NCBI RefSeq assembly: GCF_021155775.2
Contig: NC_060236.1
Coordinates: 13,189,087 to 13,253,086, forward strand
DNA: 64,000 nucleotides
Source of the DNA: Neodiprion pinetum
Taxonomy: Eukaryota; Arthropoda; Insecta; Hymenoptera; Diprionidae
Direction: 5' to 3'
Shown here: positions 32,421 to 44,190 of the stretch, one piece after another
Layout of the letters: each line of letters starts with the position of its first letter
Numbering within the stretch: position 1 is the stretch's first letter
Program-made: the position numbers and the translations under genes
Notes under the pieces: model-generated
Told to the model about the DNA's origin: nothing
Seen by the model: the letters and a program-made list of their open reading frames with translations, nothing else
Databases searched by the model: none

Positions 32421-33347
32421 ATGAACGAGGAAAAGCAAGCACTGGTGACGGAACTGCATAAGCCTGCATGCCGGAATTACCCGCGTCGACGTGTAGACGT
32501 GCGCGGCATCGACGAGACCTGGCAGGCGGATCTTGTTGATATGACGTCGTACGCTGGACAAAACAAAGGCTACAAGTACATGCTCACAGTCATTGATATT
32601 TTTTCAAAGTATGCGTGGGCTGTACCAATAAAGAGCAAGTCTGAAGATGATGTTACAAAGGCAATGGAATCTGTGCTTGTTCAAGCACGGGTGCCGAAAA
32701 ATTCACACGTCAACAGAGGAACGGAATTTCACAACTTAAAATTTGAATCGCTTATGACACGTTACGGATTCAGACTTTACTCCACGTACAGTAATTTAAA
32801 GGCTTCGATCTGTGAACGTTTCAATCGCCCGCTGAAAGGTAAAATGTGGACACGGTTTAGCATGCAAGGAAGCTACAAGTGGCTCGATATCTCATCTGAT
32901 TTGGTTTCGGCTTACTACAACGTCAAACACCGAACCATAAGAATGAAACCGTCGGATGTCATCGTTGCAAACGCGAGGCTGTTATTACGTCAGGCGTACG
33001 GAAGGCTTCGAGCGTTACCTACCATATCGGCAAAATTCAAATCCGGCGACAAAGTTCGAATCAGCAAATTCAAAAATGTCTTCGAAAAAGGTTACACCCC
33101 CAATTGGACGACTGAAATATTTACGATTGGTCGAGTGGAAAATACTCATCCTGTGACGTACGAGCTCAAAGACTACCGAGATCAACGTATCGCTGGTGGT
33201 TTCCGAGAACAAGAGCTCCTCAAGATTGAACATCCGGATATCTATCTGGTGGAAAAGGTGCTCAAGAAGCGTGGGAAAAAAATATACGTCAAATGGTGAG
33301 GTTTTGACAATACACACGACAGTTGGATAAACGAATCGGACATGTAA
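32421..33347 (+). pseudogene. INT: Polinton retroviral-type integrase with chromodomain
   Basis: Open to 33299 (292 residues). The rve core has D37 in WQADLVDM. The second catalytic position reads HVNRGTEF, so Asp is replaced by Asn (N98, AAC at 32712). E132 in CERFNRPLKG keeps the 34-residue spacing. The C-terminal chromodomain begins YLVEKVLKK and is cut by TGA at 33297-33299; GFDNTHDSWI follows in frame to 33347. The enzyme inserts the element and makes 6-bp duplications. The D-to-N change should inactivate it. Confidence 0.88.
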
Positions 33348-33551
33348 CATTTGAATAAATGAATTTTTTGTAAGAACGTATGTGCCTTTTTATTTGATAC
33401 CCGACACATAACAAGTATGCATCTTCATTTTTTAAACAATCGACAGACATATGCATCGTTGTACAATTTTTGAGATTTCGGAGCGTTCTTATTCACTATC
33501 CTACATAATAATAATATTTTTTACATCATGGTACAGTTATAAATTACAAAG

Positions 33552-36500
33552 CTAAGGTGTAGGCTTGTAGCCCCACGGAAGCGTGTCGGTTTTGTTTTGA
33601 AACACGATCCGCTTGTCGTGATTCCAGCTAAGTGCCACTTCCGGCTGTTCTACGGTGTATACCTTGTGCTTTCGACTTAATATCAAATGCTGATTTGTAG
33701 ACAAATTTTCACGGTTCAAAACACATTCCAAATAATCGTTGAAAGTTATTTTTCTCAACGCTGATCCTTTGACACCTTTGGCACGTTTATTGTCTTTCTC
33801 ATCTCCCAAGACTCGCAATGCGTACAATTTAGCTCTTAATCCTACAAATTCCAGCATTATTTTTCCGTTATTCTCGTCTTTCATCAAGCTGAGAACTTTT
33901 TTGTTCGTTAGTGGCATTCCATAAACGTTGTCAAGCGGATAATCAGACGTATCGAATTTGTGCAAGTCCTCCTTCACATGGTCGTATATGTCGGGGACGG
34001 TAAAATTGTAAATCAAACTGTCGGTATCCGTGTACATTAATTTTGCTCGGTAGCCAAATTTCCGTTTGACATAATTATAATCAAAATCGTAAGTGTATGT
34101 TTCAGCCAGATCCATGATAGAGAAACCTGCATACAATTGTTTATTCAACTTGACTTTCGGCTTACTCATCTCGACGATAATTATATCTCTGTCAAAAACG
34201 GTACAGCTGTGAAAATTGAGTTTGACTATAGTAGCTCTAGCACCGTATCTTCCATCCCATTCCGTGATCAGCGTGACATCTCTATACTTCCTAACATCTT
34301 CTATTCTTTTGCCAAAAACTGCGTTGTTTATCAGTTTGTAAAAATTTTTCTCGAATTCGTTGTGAGATTTTTTGCGCAAATCGGTATTCAAATCAATGTA
34401 TTTTTTGAGCCACGGGGTTTGTCTGAATTTGAGAACTCTGTGAATTTTGAGTAATTTTAAGCCTAATTGTAAGCATTGTTTCAAAACGCTGTAGTGAGCA
34501 ACGTAGTTTTTTTTGGAAAGTAGCGTGGGCGTTAATTTCGGTTGCTTACTATTGGAGATCGGAGGTATATAGTGCTTTGGACACAGTGGTAAATCCTTAT
34601 GAATTTCATGCAGTTCCTCAAGATATTCCAAATCCACCTCCAGTATGTAACCAAACTCCGCATCCTCCGAGATGGTAACAACGTCGCATTGTCCGATGTC
34701 TGATAACCATTCGAAGGAACTGTATGGCAGAGCAAAGCTCATAGCAGCACCGTACAAATTATTAACGTCAAAGTACATAAGATAAGATTCTTTGACCTCA
34801 GGATCGAATTCCTCTCCCATGTACCTGTTGTTAGCCTTTGCGTATCTGTTCGAGCACTGTGACACACCACCACGAATACCTTTTTCGATAAACATAACCA
34901 TATCTATGTCGATGAGAAGCTCGAGCTCGATGTCGGTACACTTTAACATCGCATCAAACGACAGACCGGGCGCGGTGTAATAATGTAACGGGTCCAGGTT
35001 GTACGTTGTCCCACAGCTCTGTCGAAAGTCTTGAAAAACGTCGGCTAGTAAAAACACGTCCGTCTGTAAATACAAGTCCGAATACTCTCCCAAAGTTTGA
35101 ACGTTAAAAGTTTGCCAAACTTTACATGCATGTGCATAGTCATCGTCTGATATATCCCGATCATTTAATTTTGAGTAAAATTGTTGTTTGGATGGTAGCC
35201 GTCTGTCCTTGAGCTTTTCCAAACTGTCTTTGTATTCGTACGGGAACACTTCTTCTCTGGTCAATAACTGAAATTTATCCAAGCCACGATAAAATTTTCG
35301 TGTGATTGATTTCTGATCATCACCGAGATACGTTGCTAATTACTCAAGACTACTGGGCATGAAACGGTACGAATCTACGAATCTAAACTTCATATCTGTC
35401 CCCTCGACATATTTTGTAAAAGAAATGTACTCTCCTTTGTTTACGGGTAGAAGCTCAATTGTGCCCTCGAACGATGTAGCCAGTGCTTTGATCAGAAAAT
35501 GTGAATCGTAACCCGACAGATTGTGGAATATCACTGGGATAGTGTGCGAATTTCAATAATTTAGATTCCAACCTCGATGAGCAGCACCACGGTACTTTTC
35601 CGTGAAATGGCAGTGATCACGATGTTTCACGTCTGTCAGTGTAACCGGTTTTTCACAAATGTGACTTACTGTTGTTGAATGAAATTCGTTGATTTGATTG
35701 AAATTGAGCGGTTCCATCGGTATAACAGTTTTGAAATAAACTTCTAACGAATGTGCCAATTCCGCTAACTCATTCACAAACCTTTGAATGCAAGTCTCTC
35801 CACGATTAATTTTGAATTTTGAAAGCGAAACGTCAAACGCACAATGTAGATAGTAAGCTATACTATACGGAAAATGCTTCTGATAAATTGTTTTTGTACC
35901 CATCTTTTTGAGCGTAGGTTTCAGTAAACATTCGAGATCCACGTAAATGCAGAATGGAACGGTTTCTATGAGATTGAAATCTTTGAATTTCAGTATTTTT
36001 TCCTCATTTGTAGGTCGGATAACTTTGGTTTCGTTTAAATTCATGCAATCTACATTGTGCTTTGTTCAACATCTTTTAGAATGAAAGTAAGTCAAACATC
36101 TATCGCACAACCAAGTACGACGATTACGTTCAGAAATTTGAGAACTCGTCAGTCGAGACAAATTTCAAATACAAGTAAAATGACAGATTCTATTTTGTTC
36201 ATAATTTTCCATATCGAGATCATCATCGTCATCGTCAGTGATTTCAGTTTCTATCGCCAAAAGATGAATTACAGGTTCATCAGACTCATTTTGACTCAGG
36301 TGAATCGGTACTATTTCACTTTTTTTCCGATCACCTTGGTCTATACTATAAACGTTAATTGAAAGGCCGTCAAGCTTCTCAAATTTCGAAATGGTGTTTT
36401 TGTCTAGAGACATAGGAAGCAGTAAGAGTGGTTGTTTCTGATGTTTACCACAGCCTCCTCAACACTGATATGCTTAGGTAACGGGGTGTACGTGAACACA

Positions 36501-37203
36501 CCGCCTCGTAGTGGCACGTACTTGTTGATATTCACAGTCAAATTGATTATTTCAGTCAGCGACCAGCCTAAATCCTTTTCCTGGAAATCTTCCACCTTTT
36601 TCAACAAACGCTCCGTCGCGTTTTCGATGAACCATTCGTTGATATCCGTTGTCTGGAGGATAATTTTATTTCTCGTATTAAAAAATTTGATCTTTTCCAC
36701 CGTGCAATCATCTTTTCTAACTTTAAATTTACAAGCCAGGATAACGTTGGCTTTCAAGCTCCTGTCTTTCTTCAAAGCGTTTTTTAGTCTCGTGACAGCT
36801 AGTACCTTTGCGTCTCCTAGAAATCTCTCCACATCTTTAATCTTCAAATTGAAGATGGATCCAGTTCGAATTCTCCCCTCGAAAGCTGATTCCAAATCTT
36901 CCCAGTGAACTCGATCACTTCTTCTTACTTTTCGCGTACCTCCACCCGTTTTCGGAAGACGTTTGAATTTTTCCGCAAGCGCTTTCAAGAGTCCGATCGT
37001 TGTGATAATTCTCGTCTTTTCTCTAATTGGTGAAGCCTTTTGCAAAATTTTGTTCAGAAGCCGAATATTTTTTTCCAAATTTTATCCATTTCTGAATCTC
37101 TGCTGTTGATGATGATTTGTCCAAGATTTTGTACGCCACTCCCATAATATCGATCAATCTCAAACACTTCGCGGATTCCATCTTGAGCTTTTTCCTCGCG
37201 CAT
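33552..37203 (-). pseudogene. pPolB: Protein-primed family B DNA polymerase
   Basis: N-terminal region 37203-36404 (ATG 37203), then an exonuclease part: C2H2-like CDRC...H (about 36100), VPFCIYVDLECLL (Exo I, 36044-35553), FHNLSGYDSHF (Exo II). The polymerase half is open for 576 residues: YFDVNNLYGAAMS (motif A, about 170-182), KLINNAVFGK (motif B), YTDTDSLIYNF (motif C, 417-427). Breaks are a frameshift near 36404-36413 and in-frame stops at 36165, near 36075, 35553 and 35340. It replicates the element from a terminal protein. It converges on the integrase gene and begins just inside the right TIR. Confidence 0.92.
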
Positions 37204-37270
37204 ACTTGACAAGTTGTGACTTAATGATCGGACGAGTTGTGACTTAATGATCGTTTGCACTGATGAGCGT

Positions 37271-37282
37271 CCTTTTTATAGG
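37271..37282 (-). promoter_or_regulatory. TATA box upstream of the polymerase
   Basis: Minus-strand CTATAAAAAGG lies about 70 bp before the ATG at 37203, just inside the right TIR. A TCAGT initiator-like motif follows at 37263-37259, slightly closer than usual. Confidence 0.45.
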
Positions 37283-37287
37283 ACAGC

Positions 37288-38045
37288 TGTACGTATGCTT
37301 GTGTATGCGCGCGCACCTTTCAGCATTCTCAGTGCGATAGTAACCCAACACCGCTGATCTATGATGGCTCTGAATGTTCCGCGGTTATCGGTCGACCGTG
37401 CACTCTGGTCTTGACTGAACCCGTTCAAAATTCATCGTTGAGTTCACATGACAGTTACAAGCCAAAAAAATGTCATGTGGTTAATATCAAACTGACATCC
37501 GAGTAAGTGAAAAACAATTTTTAGAACCATCAATTTTGGTATGTCGCGTGGTTAATAACGTGGGAAAGGAATGTGAGGTGGTTAATGTTACACATCAGCG
37601 ATATCCGAGTGGATGAAAAACAATTCTCGGAACTATGAATTTTGGAATGTCACGTGGTTGATAACGTGGGAAAAGAATGTGGGGGTGGTTGATGTTACAC
37701 ATCATTCGTCTCATCGTGGGAAAAGAATGTGGGACGGTAAAAAAGTTCTCGCCCCCGCCGCACCCTCTACCGTTGGCAGACGAGCACGACATGAAGACTT
37801 CGACCTTCGGTCGGTTATATTGTCGGTAAAACAGCACGATTCTGACCTTTGACCGATAAGAATTGTTGGTTAAGCAGTGAGATTTTTACCGTCGACCGAT
37901 ACAACTGTCGGTAAGGTTACATGGTTTTGACCTTAAGTCGGTACGGCAGACTGTGACGTCATCGCGGGAAAGGGTTCGAGTCTGGGGATAATGTCGGTAA
38001 GTGTTGGTAACAGGAATCTGCGTGTAGAACTTTCATAGCTATACT
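37288..38045 (-). repeat. Polinton right terminal inverted repeat
   Basis: Complement of 9731-10500, ending TTCATAGCTATACT at 38045. It contains two tandem units of about 106 bp beginning near 37501 and 37607 (ATCCGAGT...GTGGTTAATGTTACACATCA). A 79-residue frame across it is repeat sequence, not a gene. Confidence 0.9.
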
Positions 38046-38325
38046 ACTCTTATTCAAGCTAGTTATTCATTAGTTACTTTTCTCAAACATTCAATTTTTC
38101 TCTATTTCGACTAAATACGCATTTCAATTGTGTGAAAATTATTCAAAGGGAAGTGCCAGGGTTGGGAAATGAAGTTTGGGGCGGGGCGGCGCGTGGTTGC
38201 AGTACTACCCCATAGTGTTACAATGCCTTAGCCATAGGGCCAGATGACCAGTCATTTACGAGAAAAATGTTCTGAAAGTTTCGTTCCTATGTTATACACC
38301 CATAAGTTATTTCCGTTAACGGAAT

Positions 38326-38398
38326 GGCCCGGTAGTCGAGGTGGTAGCTGGCTAGCGTAGCAAGCTAAAGGTTTCCTGGTTGAACCGTCCGCTCGGGA
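38326..38398 (+). repeat. tRNA-like sequence in the left TIR
   Basis: 73-bp segment with an A-box-like TAGTCGAGGTGG, a B-box-like GGTTGAACCGT, and a five-pair acceptor-like match (CCCGG with CTCGGG). The paired copy at 41078-41150 is closer to a tRNA. I do not see a confident anticodon arm, so it is called tRNA-derived rather than a tRNA gene. Confidence 0.5.
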
Positions 38399-38670
38399 TT
38401 TATTTTTTTCGTTATTTTTTTTCGAATTATTATTTATTTAACTTATCAATGAGTTAATTTACTATAATAATAATTATATAAGAAACATTTAAAAAAAAAA
38501 TTCTTGCATCATACTTTCGAAGTATCTATTTGTTTGTTTTTTCTTGAAAAATAACTATGCAAAAAAGTTCAAATTGAAAACATGTTCTATTTCAGCATGT
38601 TGAAATTTTCCGTTCAAATTTTTCCTTCAAATATGCGTTCGTATTGTATATTCAATAGAATATTGCGTGT

Positions 38671-39281
38671 ATAAGAGAATAATCATCAAGTTGTGAAGGA
38701 TATGAATAAAGATATGTTCATTCGCTAAATCTCAACATTGTACAAGAGCCAGAATGATATTTGTCGTAAAAACATTCGAATCAAAAGATATTTGAACAAT
38801 TCGCGCATCGAATAGATTAGATTTTTTACAAGAGCAGGGAGTTTTGAAGATATCTATCGAAAACAAACGTCGTTAACATTTCTAAAAATATTTCTTTCTG
38901 CGGTTAGTTTCGATGCGAACCATGCGTATTTGATCATGTTGTAAAAAATGGGAGATGATAACTGATGGTGAACGATCGATTGAATTTTAATACAATCTCC
39001 TTGGGAATTATTCTTTCGTTCCTTTTCAATTAAGGTAGCGCAATTTTTCAGGCGTTCAATGAAATTTTTACCTGTCTGTAAGAATATACATCACAGGGTT
39101 GCACTAGAGGTGTACACTTCGGCGAAATTACTTTGATAGTACAGGTAGGAAATTTTTGGTCGTCTTGGAAAACCTCGTCTTACAGTTCTGATTTTGTTTG
39201 CCCCCCCCCCCAAGAGTCGATAATGAGAAGAAACTTTTTTTTCTCAACATAGGGCTTCAAAGATTTGTTAAGAAAATCGTT
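38671..39281. other. Interior of the DNA transposon, no gene seen
   Basis: AT-rich and without a conserved frame. It probably represents the 3' untranslated region of the transposase. Confidence 0.4.
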
Positions 39282-40496
39282 TTACAACTTTGTAGTCAGC
39301 TTTTCCGATTTTGATGACGTGATAATAACGTTCTTGTATTTTTTGGCGTAATCATCGATCGTCTTCTGGACTCTGGGTCTAAATTTGCCTGTTGTCTTCT
39401 GCAGGTATACGAATACACTCGGCAGGACACGTCCAGAAAGAGTAATAGCATATCGTGCAGTAAATGAAAGCGTAACTTTATTCATGTCTAGTTTCTTCAC
39501 AAATACGGTCCTGCTTCCTTTTTGGGTGAAAGTCGGGTTGAAAGTGGATTGGTATTGACATCCTGAAAACACATGAAAAAGTACGATATTCAATGAATGA
39601 AGTGATTTCACAATTAGATGATTATATAAGAGAATTATTCAAATGGGCATTCGTTGTTTGAAAGACCATTTACACAATTTGATTGCATTTTTGTCACATA
39701 GCTGTTTGATCAGTGTTGATAATATATTCATTGTCAAAATTGAGTATTGAATCTCGGGTTTGTAGATGGAAAGTGTCTGCTGCAGCCAAGGTTTCTTCAA
39801 ATGTCACCATTTCCTTTTGTGATACGAATTTCGTTACTTTTCGTTGACAAATTCCGTGCTGTTGTTTAAATCTCGCCACCCATTGCACATTTCGAGTGGT
39901 CACTTGTTGATAAATTATGCCTAGCTTCGACAAAACAATCGTAAGTCCACGAATCTATCGCTGAATATTTGTCAAATACAGATCCGCCTTTTTCAATTTC
40001 TTCTTCCCATCGAGATAAATATTACTTTTTTTTTTAAACGATGACATTCTTTATTTTGCAGCGCTTTCAGAATCCACTGAGGATGTGCTTTCGCAATGTT
40101 GATGCATTTTGTTTTGTATTTTAACGGAATATACTCAGGCTCTTTGGATTTTTTTTATGGGGGTTCATACTCGTCCGATGAATCGTCTTTTTTAATCCCT
40201 TCAAATTCTACTTCTTGACACTCTTCATTCTCGTGAAGTAACTCTTCATTAATCACGATCTTGTTTTCACTCACCAAATCTATCACATTATCGTAAAACT
40301 TCTCAGCAATCAGCATAGCTTCGTGAGGAATTAACAGCGAACCTTCTGATGTTATTAAATCGTTTTCAACAAGCAGTGCATTGAAATAGGTAACTGCATC
40401 TTCAATCGGCCACTTCGATTTATCGCTGTGAGAAGAATCTTCGGTAATATCCTCTGCAAGTTCCGAAGAACCCGCGATTTCTTCACTTCCATACAT
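39282..40496 (-). pseudogene. Pogo/Tigger-like transposase in pieces
   Basis: Three minus-strand pieces. 40496-40155 is an acidic N-terminal segment. 39933-39694 contains a CENP-B-type helix-turn-helix (QWVARFKQQHGICQRKVTKFVS) followed by YIINTDQT, the first DDE aspartate. 39611-39282 contains GCQYQSTFN, SRTVFVKKLDMNKVT and LPSVFVYLQKTTGKF. Between them (about 40010-39950) WEEEIEKGGS and a WTYDCFVEAR block are readable. An intron or deletion separates the DQT piece from GCQYQ. The rest of the catalytic domain (second Asp and final acid) is not visible, so it is non-functional or partial. Confidence 0.6.
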
Positions 40497-40611
40497 TGTA
40501 ACTACAGAATGTTAGCAAAAGAAAAACTTCGAAACACGTCTACTCATTCCAAGCGTGAAAATTCAGACTGCTCGTTTCTTATTCTTCTTCCCCGTTTGTA
40601 GTGAATAGGGC

Positions 40612-40637
40612 GGGGGGGGGGGGGGGGGGGGGGGGGG
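40612..40637 (+). repeat. G26 homopolymer
   Basis: An uninterrupted run of 26 G. It lies between the transposase start and the right TIR. It could form G-quadruplex structures or mark an assembly-difficult site. Confidence 0.9.
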
Positions 40638-41077
40638 CATAATGGCGCTTTATCCCTCCACTCTCCCTGTTTTTCAAGAGCCCCTATTGGGGGACCTTCG
40701 TTTATAACAATCTCATGACACAAAAGACAATCGTATACCTGAACTGGTCAGATAGAATCCGTAAGCCTCGGAACGACGATGTTTATAAATAATATCCATT
40801 ATAGAAACGAAATATTTTCAATATACAATACGAACGAATATTTGAAGGAAGAAATTTGGGCGGAATATATCAAAATGCTGAAATAAAAAATGTTTTCAAA
40901 TTGAACTTCTTTGTATAGTTATTTTTTAATTTAAAAAAAAACAAATAAGTACGTTCAAAGTACGAAGCAAGAAATTTTTTTTCATATTTCTTATATAATT
41001 ATCATTATAGTAAATTAACTTGTTGATAAGTTAAATAAACAATAATTTGAAAAAAAGAAATAAAGAAAAAGAAAAAA

Positions 41078-41150
41078 TCTCGAGCGGAGGGTTCGAACAA
41101 GGAACCTTCGGCTTGCTACGCTTGCCAGCTACCGCCTCGGCCACCGGGAC
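41078..41150 (-). repeat. tRNA-like sequence in the right TIR
   Basis: Minus-strand GTCCCGGTGGCCGAGGCGG contains a good A box (TGGCCGAGGCGG). The segment TTGTTCGAACCCTCCG contains a good B box (GTTCGAACC) about 35 bp further on. These are the internal RNA polymerase III promoter elements of tRNA genes and tRNA-derived SINEs. Confidence 0.58.
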
Positions 41151-41511
41151 ATTCGGTTAACGGGCAATACTTTCAGATATATAACATAAGAACGAAACTT
41201 TCGAAACGTTTTTCTCGTAAATGGCTGGCCATCTAGCCCTATGGCTGGGGCATTGTAACACTATGGGGTAGTACTGTAACCACGCGCCGCCCCACCCCAA
41301 ACTTCACTTCCCAACTCTGGCACTCTCCTTTCAGTGCAACTGAATATCTGACAACCAAATGAGTTTGGCATATTCAACCAGATTTTTTTCTCAGTGAAGT
41401 GAAGTAATTATCATTTTTTATAATATAGTCCGAGCAGCCACTATCTAAAATTCATTCAATTCCATTATTATAATTATTTACCTCACATTTGTAGTCATCT
41501 GACCAATGATC

Positions 41512-43857
41512 TTTTTTTTTTTTATTTTGGTAGCATTTCAAACCTACATCAAGGTTTATATCTGCCATACATCAGTGCACCTTACAATGTTATATCGTTA
41601 CACATTTAATTACATTTTTTCAGAAATTTAGTCATAATTTTGCAAGCTTCGACATTCGGTTTTCTAATTATAGTTTCTGCAGTTGTGGGAAGTTGTAGCT
41701 TCGATTTCAGCAAGTCGTTAATGAACTCAGTTCGTTTATCGTCGAACATCAGGCATTTCCAAAGGATGTGGTTGATGTCCTGGTTTTCTTTGCCGCATTC
41801 ACATAAGGGGGACTCGACTACCTTTATTTTGGCCAGTGATTTGGCTAGGTTGTAGTGGTTTGCTCTGCGTCGATTTATTGTTACGATGCATTCGCGTGTC
41901 AGTTTTTTGTTATGATACCATGGTCTTGCTTCTTCGAGATAGTACCGCTGAAAGTATTTTTTCCCTTTTGTAAGGCCCTCGGTTTTAATTATCGTGTTTG
42001 TTGAGTGTAGACGTTCGCTTTGAATGTTCCATTGTAATCTGTGTATGGTATTTGCGTGATGTTACAAAAATTTTTGTTTGTGGCAGATTTAGCAAGTGAG
42101 TCAGCGTGTTCGTTTCCTACTATACCTTTGTGGGATGGAATCCAGAAAAACTTTACAGTGTTATTGGTATGTGTCTTCATAAATTCGTTGTACTTTTTTT
42201 TAATATCGTATGTTATGTAGTTTGTTAAAGTGCTAACTTTTGCATTTTGCAGGGTTTGGAGTGCGCTTAGAGAATCGAAAAAAATGTATACGTCTCGACT
42301 GTTTTGTTGTAGAGCGATGTCCATAGCATTGTTTAAAGCGATGCATTCAGCAGTGTAAACCGATGCGTTGGAATTGATGCTTTTAGTTGTGCCTGGTTTT
42401 GAACCTGCGATTGTGCAAGCGGATCCGACAAATTTATTTCCTTTGATTTTGCTGCCGTCAGTGTATATTGCTAGTGCATTCGTATTGCCTAGAAAATGGC
42501 CAAGTATTGAGTTCGGATTTATACTGCTTTGTAGGTGTTTTCCTAATTCTGTTTCTACAGGTAGAGAGGATATTACCGTTTCATAGTCGTGTTCACATAT
42601 TTTGTAATTGTTATGTGTTTGAATAGCGCATTCTGTAAGGTCGTTAATGTTTGCAATGCAGTTTAGCAAAATGCGTTTTATTTTACACTTTGTTAGACAG
42701 GTTTGATACCTTATGTTAGCGTACATTGAAGAGTTTTTGTTAGCAAGTACATTTGTTACGTAACGATTTCCTAAGAACTTTGCACGTTCAGCTAGAAGAG
42801 GCAGTTTAGACTCTGCTATGAGGATGTTGGTGGGTATAGATCTTCTGTAGCCCAATGCGAGTCTTATGGCAGAAAACTGTAACTTTTCTAGTTCGCTCAT
42901 AGCGTCTTTGCGGATGGGGAAGTGAACAAAGCTACCGTATTCAATTATGGATCGAACATAGCTTTTGTACAATATCGTGAGGGTTTTGGGGTTGGATCCC
43001 CACCACGTTCCTCGTAAGAATTTTATAAAGTTGAGAGCTGAATTACACTTCGTTATTACTTTGTTAATATGGTGCTGAAAGGTTGGTTTGTAGTCAAATA
43101 TTATCCCTAAAAACCGAACTGTTTCACTTAATTTTATTTTGGTGTTGTTTACTTCAACTATTGTGTTGCCAGGAAGTATGTTTTTGTTGTTGAAATGTAA
43201 GATTACTGTTTTTTCTGTAGCTAAGATTAGGCCTAAGTAGAGTAGGTTGTTTCTAACAGTTTCTGTAGATTTCTTGATGATTTTTTTACACGCGGAGAGT
43301 GATCCAGTTTTTAAGTAAATTGCGATATCGTCAGCAAATTTCGAGACAGTTACGTTTTTGGGGATGTTATTTGCAATTTTTCAAACGTAGATTGTGTAGA
43401 GCAAAGGGCTTAATACACCTCCTTGTGGGACGCCTTTGTGTGCTTTTAGACATTCGTATCCTACAACGTTCGTGTTGATAGATCTTTCTTGTGTTAGATA
43501 TTTGACGTATTTGATTATTTGTGCGGAGCAATCTATTTTAGAAAGCGTTTCTAGTAGGATGTCGCTGTTTACGTGGTTAAATGCACCTGACACGTCCAGA
43601 AAAATGGCAAGCGTTTCTTGTTTACATTTTAGAGCTTCGTCTACTTGGAGAGTAAGATTGGCTACGTTATCAATACAAGACCTGCCTTTTTGAAAACCGG
43701 TTTGGTTGAGAGGTAGAAGGTTTTTACTTTCGATCCACCATTGTAGTCGATTTTTTATCAGGGTTTCGAAAGTTTTACAGAAGCAAGATGTTAATGATAT
43801 CGGTCGTACTTTAGTCGTCGCATGTCCTTGCGTCTTTTTTCCTCTCTCTTGAATGCG
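41512..43857 (-). mobile_element. I-like LINE with RNase H, 5'-truncated
   Basis: Minus-strand reverse transcriptase followed by RNase H, ending in a poly(T) run at 41512-41523 (3' A tail). Similarity begins abruptly at about 43857 within the RT, next to copia Gag sequence, as expected from 5' truncation. No target duplication could be defined. Confidence 0.82.
41989..43857 (-). pseudogene. LINE reverse transcriptase C-terminal half and RNase H
   Basis: From 43857: RPISLTSCFCKTFE, then FLDVSGAFNHVN (motif A, about 43600), KGVPQGGVLSPLLYTIYV (motif B) followed by a TGA at 43381, and FADDIAIYL (motif C, about 43340). The open frame 42972-41989 (327 residues) carries the thumb, then RNase H: IYTDGSKI (first Asp), YTAECIALNNA (Glu), FFDSLSALQTL (Asp) and WIPSHKGIVGNEHADSLAK. 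RT plus RNase H in this order identifies the I/LOA-type group. Confidence 0.85.
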
Positions 43858-43862
43858 TTTTA

Positions 43863-44190
43863 ATATCCGGCCCGATTACTATTATTCACGTTTCCTTCTT
43901 CATCTCTTTCTTCGTACATTTTTATTTTATTTTTCACGAAATCGACAGTTTGGTTTTTCTCTTTCAACACATTAATGAGGTCTCCTATGTACTTTAGTGA
44001 ACTTGGTAACGTTCTCAATAGATAGTTCAACTTTTCCTTTTCCGTGACTCGTGCGCCGGCATCTTTCAATTCTGTGACTAATTTTTCGAATTCACTGAAT
44101 AATTCACTTTATTCTTCATAATCCTTCAATTTTACCTTTTCTAACTTGTTTCTTATGTAGATTTGTAAAGCTGTGGATTCTTTGAAGTAC
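43863..44190 (-). pseudogene. Copia Gag fragment
   Basis: Minus strand reads VYFKESTALQIYIRNKLEKV, then after one stop FEKLVTELKDAGARVTEKEK and LNYLLRTLPSSLKYIGDLI, a pattern typical of copia Gag (UBN2-type). It is cut at 43860 by the LINE and at 44190 by a TIR-like repeat, so the rest of the element is missing. Confidence 0.75.

Larger units (their letters stand above)
9731..38045. mobile_element. Polinton/Maverick, decayed and carrying nested elements
   Basis: Long inverted termini (9731-10500 and 37288-38045) that start AGTATAGCTATGA bound a set of genes diagnostic of Polintons: protein-primed family B DNA polymerase, retroviral-type integrase with chromodomain, packaging ATPase, adenain-like protease, and major and minor capsid proteins. 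Without the Mutator element at 12099-26879 the element is about 13.5 kb, somewhat short for the class. The 6-bp flanks (ATTGGT and ACTCTT) do not match, so the expected target duplication has decayed or was lost. Nearly all genes are interrupted. Confidence 0.93.
38147..41332 (-). mobile_element. DNA transposon with long TIRs and pogo/Tigger-like transposase
   Basis: 38147-38670 and 40815-41332 are inverted copies of each other over about 520 bp, beginning near AGTGCCAG(G/A)GTTGGGAA. Minus-strand transposase pieces lie between them. No convincing target duplication could be read at either end, so the borders are approximate. Confidence 0.75.

Noticed and set aside
9725..38051. A 6-bp Polinton target duplication
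   Set aside because: The flanks ATTGGT and ACTCTT agree at only three of six positions; shifting the terminus by a base or two does not help.
38326..38398. A functional tRNA gene
   Set aside because: A and B boxes are present, but the acceptor stem is incomplete and no anticodon arm could be drawn with confidence.
41490..43870. A target duplication for the I-like LINE
   Set aside because: Sequences next to the poly(T) run and next to the 5' truncation point share no convincing repeat.
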